A stretch of DNA of 64,000 nt. Origin: Ignavibacteria bacterium (GTDB lineage: Bacteria; Bacteroidota; Ignavibacteria; Tepidaquicellales; Tepidaquicellaceae). Every line of letters begins with the position of its first letter. The first letter of the stretch is position 1. A program made the translations under genes and the position numbers. The DNA is taken from contig JADJMZ010000001.1 of assembly GCA_016709315.1 (NCBI GenBank), forward strand, positions 1,244,613-1,308,612. The letters run 5' to 3'. The notes under the pieces are model-generated. The model saw only the letters and a list, made by a program, of their open reading frames with translations. It searched no databases and had not been told where the DNA came from. Positions 28,645 to 38,369 of the stretch are shown piece after piece.

Positions 28645-29652
28645 TTAAATTCCGCACATCCAGAAAATTATCAGAGCAAAACTTTCTTTAAGATAATAAT
28701 TCATATTGCCTTCAGTAGAATAGGACTTATCTGTTGCGATGCAGTCTGCTTTAATGTCATTGAAACTGCAGATCTCCTTTGACCTCATAAGATGAAAGTT
28801 ATCCGAAATAATAACGATCTTTTTCCAGTTCCTTTTTTTATAAAGCTTATCTCTGACAAAATGAATCTGTTCGACGGTTGAATTTGATTCATTCTCAACA
28901 ATAAGATTTTGCGAATCAACACCGTATTTAATGAGTGCATTTTTGGAGACTTCCGCTTCAGTCATTTCATTCGGAGAGCCGCCGCCTGTGATCACGAGCT
29001 TTGGCACTGCGCCTTTAATATAAATGTCATAACCCTTATTTATTCTGTCCCTGAGAACGGGCGAAGGACGGTTGCCGCCCCATACAGCAGCGCCGAGTAT
29101 TACTCCTGCGTCGGCTTTGCCATCACCGGTGATGTATGTTTCCGAATCATCAGAGAAACTAAGGACACATATAAATATATAAGTCATTCCAGCAAAAAAC
29201 ATAATAACAAATACTAACAGACTTTTAAGAAAAACAGCTTTCAGATTTGATGAAAAAGTTATTACGGCAAACGCTGAAAAAAGAAAAACATTTGTAATGA
29301 TAAAAACGCTTGATAAAACTATTCTTATTTCTTTCTGAATTAAAAATCCTGCGGCGGTTAATGCAAAGGAAGCTGCAATTGAAACAAACAGTATAAACCA
29401 TAAATAAGAAACGGAGATTTTCCTCGAACTGAATATATTTACAATAACCATCAAAGAAATAAGCAGATATAAGACAGCGGAAACAATGTTTCCTGTTTTA
29501 TTCTCAAAACCCGTCAGCGCTAAGTTTTGATTTTTATATCTGAAATAATAAAGAAGGGAAAAAGAGATCAGCTCAGATATTAAGATCAGAAATAATAGAA
29601 TCCTGTTTTTGATAATATGAATTTTTGGTTTCACTGAAATCATAATTAACAT
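28645..29652 (-). CDS. YdcF/SanA-like DUF218 membrane protein
   Basis: 335 residues. About five membrane helices occupy residues 15-170. The DUF218 domain follows: DAGVILGAAVWGGNRPSPVLRDRINKG, then LVITGGGSPNEMTEAEVSKNALIKYGV, ESNSTVEQIHF and IVISDNFHLMRS, the consecutive motifs of the SanA/ElyC/YdcF family. E. coli ElyC and SanA affect envelope integrity and lipid-carrier recycling. No enzymatic activity is established for this copy. The gene stands alone, and its neighbours are on the other strand. Upstream are 246 bases without an evident feature. Confidence 0.87.
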   Translation of the reverse strand: MLIMISVKPKIHIIKNRILLFLILISELISFSLLYYFRYKNQNLALTGFENKTGNIVSAVLYLLISLMVIVNIFSSRKISVSYLWFILFVSIAASFALTAAGFLIQKEIRIVLSSVFIITNVFLFSAFAVITFSSNLKAVFLKSLLVFVIMFFAGMTYIFICVLSFSDDSETYITGDGKADAGVILGAAVWGGNRPSPVLRDRINKGYDIYIKGAVPKLVITGGGSPNEMTEAEVSKNALIKYGVDSQNLIVENESNSTVEQIHFVRDKLYKKRNWKKIVIISDNFHLMRSKEICSFNDIKADCIATDKSYSTEGNMNYYLKESFALIIFWMCGI

Positions 29653-29898
29653 AACAGAATTTATTTTTTCTTAAAAGTATATTTGCAGTCTTTGGGAATT
29701 TATACTGATTCAGATCAATCAGTAATCTCAATCATAAGTGCACAAGCTTAATATCCTGATTCCAAAAACCTTTCGCAGAAAGATTACATAACGAAAGAAC
29801 AATTATTTCTGAATTCCTTTTTGTTTAATAGGTTTTATTTACTTGAAACAATTGCTTAATTAAATTAATTTGAATCCACTTAAACAAGGAGCAATGTA

Positions 29899-30906
<1,008 letters not shown>

Positions 30907-30932
30907 AATAGATTTAAGGAAAGTTTTTGTAT

Positions 30933-30970
30933 CCCCGAATTTCATTTATGAAATTTGGGGTTTGCTTTTT
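30933..30970 (+). terminator. Rho-independent terminator
   Basis: CCCCGAATTTCA (30933-30944) pairs with TGAAATTTGGGG (30949-30960) through one G-T wobble around TTTA, followed by TTTGCTTTTT. A 12-bp stem plus T-tract 26 bases after the ABC ATPase stop. It separates this gene from hutI. Confidence 0.9.
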
Positions 30971-30986
30971 AAATTACTTCACAGAT

Positions 30987-32270
30987 ATGGCTATTCTTAT
31001 TAAAGATATTAAACAAATAGTTACCTGCAGCAATAATACTTCTCTCCCCCGATGCGGTACAGATCAGTCCGAGTCAGGCATTATTGAGAACGGAAATATA
31101 TTTATTGACAAAGGAAGAATCGCATTTACAGGTAATAAACGTCAACTGAAAAAATTCCTTTCGAAAAATAATTTTAAGAAATATAAGATCATTGACGGCA
31201 GGAATAAAGTTGTAACTCCGGGTTTTGTGGATTCGCATACTCATTTTGTGTTCGCAGGTTCAAGGGAAAATGAATATGAGATGCGCCTTGCCGGAAAGTC
31301 TTATCAGGAGATTGCGGAATCAGGAGGAGGAATCATCTCGACGGTTGATTCAGTCAGAAAAACTTCAAAGAAAGAATTAAAGAAAATTGCAGAAAAAAGA
31401 CTTGAGAAGTTTGTTCGCTACGGAACTACAACAGTTGAAGGGAAGTCCGGTTACGGATTAGATGTCAAGAATGAGATAAAGATACTGGAAGTTCTTAACA
31501 AGCTGAATGAAAAAAATAAATTCGGACTGGATATTGTTCCCACATTTCTCGGCGCTCATTCAGTTCCGAAAGGCAAAACAAAAACCGAATATGTTAAAGA
31601 AATTTGCGAACTGATGATCCCTGAAATTGCCGGAAGGAAACTTGCGAAATTTACCGACATATTCATTGAAGAAAATTATTTTGATACTGTTGATGCGGAT
31701 ATGATATTTTCAAAAGGACTGGAATACGGACTCATTCCGAAACTGCATACGGATCAGTTTACATCAATTGGAGGAATTGACACTGCAATAAAATATAAAG
31801 CGGCTTCAGTTGATCATCTGGAAGTATTGGGAACTGAAGATATATTGAAACTGTCCGAATACAACGGTCAGCATAATAATAGGAAAATAATCGCTACGCT
31901 TCTTCCCGGAGTTTCATATTTTCTTAACATAAGTTATCAGCCGGCACGTGAACTGATTAATAACAATATCCCTGTTGCACTTGCAACCGACTTTAATCCC
32001 GGAAGCTGTATGACGGAAAATATTCAGATGATAATGTCTCTTGCTTCGCTTAAACTTAAAATGAATGCGGAAGAAATACTGAATGCAGTTACCATTAATG
32101 CAGCTTTTGCTCTGAACATGGAAAAAATAATCGGAAGCATTGAAACAGGCAAGCAGGCGGATCTGAATATTTTTGACATACCTTCTTATAAATACATAGT
32201 TTATAATTTCGGTGTGAATAATATTGAAATGGTTTTGAAAAAAGGGAAAATTATTTATGAGGCAAATTAA
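30987..32270 (+). CDS. hutI: Imidazolonepropionase
   Basis: 427 residues from the ATG at 30987; a longer frame runs upstream but passes through the terminator hairpin, so this start is favoured. Metal-site motifs are VDSHTHFVFAGSRENEYEMRL (HTH), then GTTTVEGKSGYGL, FLGAHSVP, KLHTDQF, SVDHLE and ATDFNPGS, in the order of HutI. It opens imidazolone-5-propionate to N-formimino-glutamate in histidine degradation. The other hut genes are not here. A 14-base overlap ties it to the sugar dehydrogenase-like gene. Confidence 0.94.
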   Translation: MAILIKDIKQIVTCSNNTSLPRCGTDQSESGIIENGNIFIDKGRIAFTGNKRQLKKFLSKNNFKKYKIIDGRNKVVTPGFVDSHTHFVFAGSRENEYEMRLAGKSYQEIAESGGGIISTVDSVRKTSKKELKKIAEKRLEKFVRYGTTTVEGKSGYGLDVKNEIKILEVLNKLNEKNKFGLDIVPTFLGAHSVPKGKTKTEYVKEICELMIPEIAGRKLAKFTDIFIEENYFDTVDADMIFSKGLEYGLIPKLHTDQFTSIGGIDTAIKYKAASVDHLEVLGTEDILKLSEYNGQHNNRKIIATLLPGVSYFLNISYQPARELINNNIPVALATDFNPGSCMTENIQMIMSLASLKLKMNAEEILNAVTINAAFALNMEKIIGSIETGKQADLNIFDIPSYKYIVYNFGVNNIEMVLKKGKIIYEAN

Positions 32271-33468
32271 AATTAAAATCAAGTTTATGTTACAGTCAGA
32301 AAAAATATCCTCGATTCGCTGTTTAGTTACAACAGTATTATTACTTTTGAATATAAACATTCTTTCCTGCAAACAGCCAGCTGTAAAGGAAGTAAATAAA
32401 ATAAGCGAACTTCAAAATCAGATTAAAGAAAATGATTCTTCAGCTTATGTTGTTGAGTTAGTAGCTGATAATTTATTTGTGCCGTGGAGTATTGTATTTA
32501 CTGCTCCCGAAAGAATGTTATTTACCGAAAGGAATGGCAGTCTCAGAATTATTAAAGACGGAAAGCTTATCGCTAAACCTTTGAAAGTTTTTGAAGAAGT
32601 TTCATCCAAAGGCGAAGAAGGTCTGATGGGACTTGCATTGGATCCGGATTACAAAAACAATAAGTATATTTATCTGAGCTATGCATATCCGGAGGATGAT
32701 GATCTGAAAGTAAAGGTAGTCAGATATAAAGACAATGATACTGAACTTACTGATGAAAAAATTATTATAGACGGATTGCCTGCTGAGAGATATCATGCGG
32801 GATGCAGAATCAAGTTCGGTCCTGACGGGAAAATATATATTACCACAGGTGATGCGGGAAAAAGGGAATTAGCGCAGGTTAAAAATTCACTTTACGGGAA
32901 GATACTCAGATTAAATTCAGACGGAACAGTTCCTTCGGATAATCCATTTCCGGGAAATCCTGTATGGAGTTACGGTCACAGGAATTCGCAGGGTATTGAC
33001 TGGTATCCGGGAACGGACATTATGTATTCTACAGAACACGGACCATCCGGGTTTGACGGTCCTGGAGGCGGAGATGAAGTCAACATTATTGTGAAAGGCG
33101 GAAATTACGGTTGGCCTGTTGTCTCTCATAAAGAAAGCGAGGAAGGAATGATCTCACCCGCACTTGAATTTACTCCTGCCATTGCTCCTGCTGCAGGATT
33201 ATTTTACAGATCAGACAGTATAAAGCAGTTCAAAAATAATTTCTTTTTCGGATGTCTCAGAGGAAGCGGTATCATGAGGGTTATTGTTGATGAAAAAGAT
33301 CCTGTAAAAATTATTTCATATAAAAAATTAAATGATGTAAATTACGGAAGGATAAGAGAGGTTACTGAAGGACCGGACGGAGCAATTTATTTTTCCACAA
33401 GCAACCGTGACGGGAGAGGAACTGTCAGGGAAGGTGATGACAAAATTTACAGAATAAGAGCAGAATAA
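32257..33468 (+). CDS. PQQ-dependent aldose/sorbosone dehydrogenase-like lipoprotein
   Basis: 403 residues. A lipoprotein leader ends at NINILSC (Cys about residue 38). The mature part is a six-bladed propeller of the soluble glucose/sorbosone dehydrogenase family: VPWSIVFTAPERMLFTERNGSLRII, GEEGLMGLALDPDYKNNKYIYLSYAY, YHAGCRIKFGPDGKIYITTGD, SYGHRNSQGIDWYP, STEHGPSGFDGPGGGDEVNII and NYGWPVV. These hold the PQQ- and calcium-binding residues. It is likely anchored in the periplasm and oxidises sugars if PQQ is available; many homologues have no assigned substrate. It overlaps the end of hutI, with AAGGG upstream of the ATG, and converges with the next gene. Confidence 0.88.
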   Translation: MRQIKIKIKFMLQSEKISSIRCLVTTVLLLLNINILSCKQPAVKEVNKISELQNQIKENDSSAYVVELVADNLFVPWSIVFTAPERMLFTERNGSLRIIKDGKLIAKPLKVFEEVSSKGEEGLMGLALDPDYKNNKYIYLSYAYPEDDDLKVKVVRYKDNDTELTDEKIIIDGLPAERYHAGCRIKFGPDGKIYITTGDAGKRELAQVKNSLYGKILRLNSDGTVPSDNPFPGNPVWSYGHRNSQGIDWYPGTDIMYSTEHGPSGFDGPGGGDEVNIIVKGGNYGWPVVSHKESEEGMISPALEFTPAIAPAAGLFYRSDSIKQFKNNFFFGCLRGSGIMRVIVDEKDPVKIISYKKLNDVNYGRIREVTEGPDGAIYFSTSNRDGRGTVREGDDKIYRIRAE

Positions 33469-33469
33469 A

Positions 33470-34946
33470 TTACCTTATTTTTTTAAACTCAGAGTTCCCG
33501 GCATTAAAATCATATATAAGATCCGGTTTGTCAGACTGATTAATTGTTTCTTTGAAAAGGAAATCAATTTTTCTGTCCGGATAGTTGTAATCCCAGTTTG
33601 ACTGAAAATTAAATACACTCAGAAAAAAAATTCCGAATTGCTTCGGAGGAATATTTTCAAAAAATATCTTTGAACCCGATTTAACATCTCCGGTCTTGTT
33701 GTAAAGATCTCTCATAACTCTTTCCGAATACTCCGCCGCCTGTCTGTGTCTGTAAGCCCTGAAGATTAATGACGCAGAATGAATAAATATAAACAGCAGA
33801 AGAATGACTAATGCCGTTCGCTTAAAATTTAACTTTTGAAAAAAAAGCGCCAGCAGAATGGAAAGTCCGGCAGATGGAAGATACAGGAATCTTTCGGCAG
33901 TATTGAAGGAGAATAAATAAACAGCGAGAGAAATCAGAATAAGCATCACCGGAAAAACAATTTCCTTCTTAAGTGTCCGGATAAAAAAATAAAAAAGCGA
34001 AAAGCAAATTAAAGAAACTGTGAATGCCAAAGTAAGAAACACCGGAAGGTTTTCAGTTGGATTGCGGAAAGCTTTTATGAGAAACTCAAGAGTGCCGTAA
34101 CCTGCGAATTCGAAAAGCATCTTTACCGGAAAAATCATGCTAATGAAGTAGTGTAATAACTTGTAAACAACTTTAGCAGGATTCAAATCCAGACTTTCCA
34201 TTATGGGAATAATATTGCTCTCTCCGAAATAAGTCTCGGAAAATATTCTGAATGATAAATAAAGCATTAAAGGAACAAAAGAAATGACAAGAACTTCCTT
34301 CAGACTTCTTTTCACTGATTTATAATTTATCAGCAGCAGCATAGGAAAAAAGCACACTGCGCTTTCCCTTGACATCAAAGCAAGCAGGAAAGAAACAATT
34401 ATAACTACATCAATTTTTACTGATCTGAATTCACAAAACAAATAAAGTCCTGTGAGAATGAAGAAGGCGGAGAAAAGTTCGTTTATGCAGTTAATAAAAA
34501 ACAGAGTTTCTGAATGACACGATAAGACAGAAAATATAATCGCTGCAATGAATGCTGTTTCCTTGCTGTACTTGAGAGCTGATGATAATTTAAATAAAAG
34601 AATTGCACATAAAACATGCATAAGTACGACAGCAATCCTGAAGAAAATAAAATCAGAATTAAATAAACTTCCGAATACAAGAAAGAATAATTTAGGCAGC
34701 GGTCTGAAATAATCAAAAGGCGCAGGCAGACAAATGAATTTAATAAAGGAAAATTCTTTCAGCTCCTGAGATTGCAGCAGCCATGCAAAGTCGTCACCGA
34801 AAAAAGGAATGTTAAAAGATGGAAGTAACAGGCAAACATTCAGCAGAGCGATAACAGAATAAACTGCTTTGCTGTTGTGACTTATTGTCCTGAAAATATT
34901 TAGATTGGAAGTTTTGATCTTATATTTTGAAGAGATGAGAAATCAT
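33470..34946 (-). CDS. GT-C-type membrane protein, 5' end frameshifted
   Basis: From the internal ATG at 34621 this is a 383-residue polytopic membrane protein. The same frame stays open upstream to 34943 without any ATG, GTG or TTG and encodes a convincing start: SFNIPFFGDDFAWLLQSQ (Asp-Asp loop of GT-C enzymes) and DYFRPLPKLFF. An ATG at 34946 overlaps the hisA stop (ATGA) but is one base out of frame and stops after eight codons. Removing one base of the four-base homopolymer at 34925-34928 joins the ATG to the full frame (about 491 residues). So the gene most likely starts at 34946 with a one-base insertion, real or from sequencing. Role inferred: membrane glycosyltransferase or similar, with about 10-12 helices and a soluble tail. 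Confidence 0.65.
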
Positions 34947-35704
34947 ACTTCAGGAAGTTCGAGAGAAGCGTCTTTTGATTCCATGTCTCTCCATATTCTC
35001 TGGCAGGGAAACTGATTTTCATACAACGCCCTTGAGATCATAACAGAGTCAATACCCAGATGCTCAATTTCAATTATTTTTTTCAGATCGCTGTAACTGG
35101 AAATTCCTCCAGCAGAAGTTATTTTCATATTTGTGCTGGCGGCAATTTCCAATAGTCTTGGAATATGCGGACCGGATAAATTACCAACTCTTGTTACATC
35201 CTGATAAATAATTCTTTTAATTCCGATGGCTTCCATTTGCTTTGCAAAATCAAGCGGAGTAATATTTGCATAATTTATCCAGCCGTCTATTACGACATTA
35301 TTCAGCTTTTCGTCAATGCATACAACAATTTTGCTTGACGAATAATCATCAAGAATTCTTTTAATAAAATCAGGATCTGTAAGAGCTGCAGTACCGATTA
35401 CTATTCTGTAAACGCCGAGATCTTTCAGAATCTTTTTTGCAATATCATAATTCCTGATTCCTCCTCCGAGCTGAATAGGTATATCAACGGATAATGCAAT
35501 TTCTCTTATGAGTTCAAAATTTTTCATATTGCCGTGAATAGCGCCGTCCATATCAGTGATGTGAATGCACTTGAAGTTTTCTTTTCGGAAAAGTTTTGCA
35601 ATGTTCTTAGGGCTTTCGGAATAAAATTCGGTTTTATCAGATAATCCCTGAACCACCCTGACACACTGACCGTCTTTAATATCTATTACAGGTATTACAA
35701 ACAT
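34943..35704 (-). CDS. hisA: HisA-like isomerase (histidine biosynthesis), diverged
   Basis: 253 residues, a beta/alpha-barrel of the HisA/HisF family. The first catalytic Asp is in PVIDIKDGQCVRVVQG, the phosphate sites are IQLGGGIRN and ITSAGGISS, and the second Asp is in VVCIDEK. HisA interconverts ProFAR and PRFAR. The strand-6 motif, normally T-D-(I/T)-x-x-D-G, reads YQDVTRVGNLSG: the conserved Thr is Gln and the DG is VG. So it may be a paralogue with another small phosphorylated sugar substrate. No other his genes are nearby. It sits between the PorZ-like gene (17-base gap) and the GT-C gene (stop/start overlap). Confidence 0.78.
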   Translation of the reverse strand: MFVIPVIDIKDGQCVRVVQGLSDKTEFYSESPKNIAKLFRKENFKCIHITDMDGAIHGNMKNFELIREIALSVDIPIQLGGGIRNYDIAKKILKDLGVYRIVIGTAALTDPDFIKRILDDYSSSKIVVCIDEKLNNVVIDGWINYANITPLDFAKQMEAIGIKRIIYQDVTRVGNLSGPHIPRLLEIAASTNMKITSAGGISSYSDLKKIIEIEHLGIDSVMISRALYENQFPCQRIWRDMESKDASLELPEV

Positions 35705-35721
35705 AACTTTTAAATGGTAAT

Positions 35722-37995
35722 TTATTTTCTAACTACTGCAACTTTGCCTTTGCCTGCTTTACTGCCGTCTTTATTGTAAGCAACTACAATATAAATTCCT
35801 GTTGGCACGAGTTCATTATTTGTATTCAATCCGTTCCATACAGCTATTCTGCCTCCGGGCGAATCAAATTCAGTTATGATTTCTCCGGAAACATTTATAA
35901 TTTTTACAATTGAATTCTCAATCAATCCGTCAATTTTGAGATTAACATCAGAAGGAATCAGATAAGGATTTGGGGAGAAAGTTATTTCTCCAAACTCTGC
36001 TACAGGTTCGATAGCATTTGTCAGATAAGATGAAAGACCGCTGTTTGTTCCGAAATAAGCTCTGCCTGTTTTATTGCTGACGGCAATTGTTTTAATCTGA
36101 TTCTGAAGGAGCGGAGTTTTGTTTGAATTGAATTGTTCAATCAGAGTAGATCCGTCCGAAGAAAGATGAAACACACCGTTGGTTTCAGTACCAATCCATT
36201 TATCATTTAAAATATCATTTGTCAGAGAAATACAATTTTCCGTAAACGGAACTTTCAAATTTCCTGAGATGATCCCAAGTTTAATTGCGGGCGGTTTCTG
36301 ACTCGGATTTTGAATTGCTCCGTAAGGATTATTGATAATAAAAATGCCGTTATTAGTTGCGATCCAGACTTCATTATTCTTATCAACTATAACATCATAT
36401 ATATTTGTAATTTCGGAACCGAAATCGGAATTACTGTAAAATCCGCTAATGTCATCAGATGAATTATTCAGAGTTGTATTTTCATTAAAATAATAAACAC
36501 CCGATCTTGATCCTCCCGAAGTGATCCATTTTGTATTATAGGAATCTATTGCAACTTCAGACAGAGTTGCGGAAGTAATTGTTGACGGATTCTGAAATGC
36601 TATCCAGTTATTATTTCCGGTGTAAGCGTAAAGAGAACTTCCGGAATTCGTACCGAAAAAAGAAAGCCACAAGACTCCGTTCTGATCATAAGCGCCGCCG
36701 TAAGGGACGCAGAACAAAGGATTGTTTGAAATTCCGGGAAGTATTGAATTTGAAGGATTAAAATTTGTAATGTTATTTCCGTTTATTACAGTCGGACCTC
36801 CACCGAAACCAAGCGCCCAGACATTTCCATTACCAGAGACAATTTTCTGAAACCAGTTTGAATTTCCGATTTCAGGATGAGTAGATAAATTATAATTCTC
36901 CCATTCTGATCCGTTGTATTTATAAAATCCGTTGTTAGCCAGTCCTCCGGCAGCCCAGACATTGTTATCACTGTCTATGGAAAGATGATTGAAAACATTT
37001 GAAAAGGGACTATTGGGAAATATATATGCAGATGGATTCAAAGACGAAATAATTATTCCGTTATCGGATAATCCGGCGACTGGTACGGAATTATTATAAG
37101 ACCCTAAAACAGAATAATTATTCTGAGAAAGAAACTCAGATACATCTGATAAAGTATTTACATTAGCTGTATAAATTTTTGTGTCGGAAATGAAGTAAAT
37201 ATTATTGCTGATTACTTTAATTGATTTTGTAATAGCAGAAGCAATTACAGGATTTGGATAAGGAAGCCAGTCGTTACCATCGAAGTATCTGCATCCTCCG
37301 GTTGACCCTGCGAAAATTTTATCACCGGCAGATTCAATAGTTTTTACATCTGCATTCATAGGAACAGCGGAATAATTTGACCATGATCCCGGATCATTTA
37401 AATTTGAAGTAACAAAATTTGCATAAGCTATTCCTGTTTTTGTTGCGGCATAAAGAACATTATTGCTGGCAGTAAGAGCGTAAACGATTGTATTGATAGG
37501 AAATACACCGAGTTTGTAATAAGGCGCATCAACAAAACTGAAATTGCTGACCGAAATCTTCTGAATTCCATATCCGGTCGCTACATACATAAAATTTCCC
37601 GACAGGAACAGATAATTAATTGATTTAATAGATTCGTTGGAATTCTTTATGTCAAAAATATATTTCCATGACCCGTTTGACAGATCAAGTACAGATATAG
37701 ATCCATCGCTTGCTCCCACCCACAGTCTTCTTTTATTGTCAACTGTCAGAGAGGTCAGATCATTACTGATCAGACCGTCAAGATTTGTATATTTCTTAAT
37801 GACCTTTCCCGTTATTGCGTCTACAGAAAATAATCCTCCTTTTGAAGCGCAGAAAATTAAGTGCGAATCCGTATCTGCTGTAACAGATGTTATTATCTTC
37901 AGATCCGTATAATTTTCCCAATTTTTATTCTGAGAGAATGAATAAGAATTAAAAAGTATGATTGCTGAGAATATGCGAATTAGATTTCCGGACAT
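35722..37995 (-). CDS. Two-propeller secreted protein, PorZ-like
   Basis: 757 residues with a signal peptide ending near NSYSFSQ. The body is a run of beta-propeller repeats of the two-component-regulator-propeller style: WENYTDLKIITSVTADTDSHLIFCASKGGLFSVD, LTVDNKRRLWVGASDGSISVLD, IDSDNNVWAAGG. The C-terminal ~85 residues form a sorting-like domain (ITFSPNPYLIP ... VVKIINVSGEI-type strand ... VPTGIYIVVAYNKDG) without the YPNPFNP start used by the other cargo here. This domain order and length match PorZ, the T9SS surface component that links cargo to anionic lipopolysaccharide; a generic propeller cargo is the alternative. It leads an apparent operon with hisA and the GT-C protein. Confidence 0.7.
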   Translation of the reverse strand: MSGNLIRIFSAIILFNSYSFSQNKNWENYTDLKIITSVTADTDSHLIFCASKGGLFSVDAITGKVIKKYTNLDGLISNDLTSLTVDNKRRLWVGASDGSISVLDLSNGSWKYIFDIKNSNESIKSINYLFLSGNFMYVATGYGIQKISVSNFSFVDAPYYKLGVFPINTIVYALTASNNVLYAATKTGIAYANFVTSNLNDPGSWSNYSAVPMNADVKTIESAGDKIFAGSTGGCRYFDGNDWLPYPNPVIASAITKSIKVISNNIYFISDTKIYTANVNTLSDVSEFLSQNNYSVLGSYNNSVPVAGLSDNGIIISSLNPSAYIFPNSPFSNVFNHLSIDSDNNVWAAGGLANNGFYKYNGSEWENYNLSTHPEIGNSNWFQKIVSGNGNVWALGFGGGPTVINGNNITNFNPSNSILPGISNNPLFCVPYGGAYDQNGVLWLSFFGTNSGSSLYAYTGNNNWIAFQNPSTITSATLSEVAIDSYNTKWITSGGSRSGVYYFNENTTLNNSSDDISGFYSNSDFGSEITNIYDVIVDKNNEVWIATNNGIFIINNPYGAIQNPSQKPPAIKLGIISGNLKVPFTENCISLTNDILNDKWIGTETNGVFHLSSDGSTLIEQFNSNKTPLLQNQIKTIAVSNKTGRAYFGTNSGLSSYLTNAIEPVAEFGEITFSPNPYLIPSDVNLKIDGLIENSIVKIINVSGEIITEFDSPGGRIAVWNGLNTNNELVPTGIYIVVAYNKDGSKAGKGKVAVVRK

Positions 37996-38254
37996 AATAT
38001 TTAGAAGTTTAAGGTTTTATAAAACAAATCAGTAGAAATATTAATCAGCTAAATATTATTTTGAGGGTTAAGAAGTTTTTATAAAAGATACAGCTATTTG
38101 AATTTGTCAATTGAATTTCCTGTGTGTAAAATTTTTTTTGGAAAAAATTAATTCAAAAAATTACTTTTATAGTTCAATATTAAAGAATTAGATTTTAAAA
38201 TCAATTGCAATTTTAATTGAATTCAGGAGTCAAGTTCACTATTGTTCAAAACTA

Positions 38255-38352
38255 TTTAAAAGACCCGAAGGCACAAGATTATTGTTTTTAAATTTTCTAC
38301 TTAGTGTCTTGGAGCCTTTGAGGTAAAAATTTTAGTTTTAAGACACTCTCTT
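38255..38352. repeat. Dispersed intergenic repeat, copy B
   Basis: The gap 37996-38369 (374 bases) has no gene. Its left part is low-complexity AT. From 38262 there is a GACCCGAAGGCACAAGAT tract facing CTTAGTGTCTTGGAGCCTTTGAGG, imperfectly complementary, and then GTTTTAAGACACTCTCTT at 38335-38352, one base different from the 18-mers at 12791 and 59467. Confidence 0.6.
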
Positions 38353-38369
38353 GCCTAATAATTAACGCT

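Noticed and set aside
30927..30986. Upstream extension of hutI by 20 residues
   Set aside because: The extension runs through the terminator hairpin, and the family's conserved start fits the ATG at 30987.
34483..34716. Frame of 77 codons on the minus strand over the GT-C gene
   Set aside because: It is an out-of-frame shadow; the extended GT-C frame explains this region.
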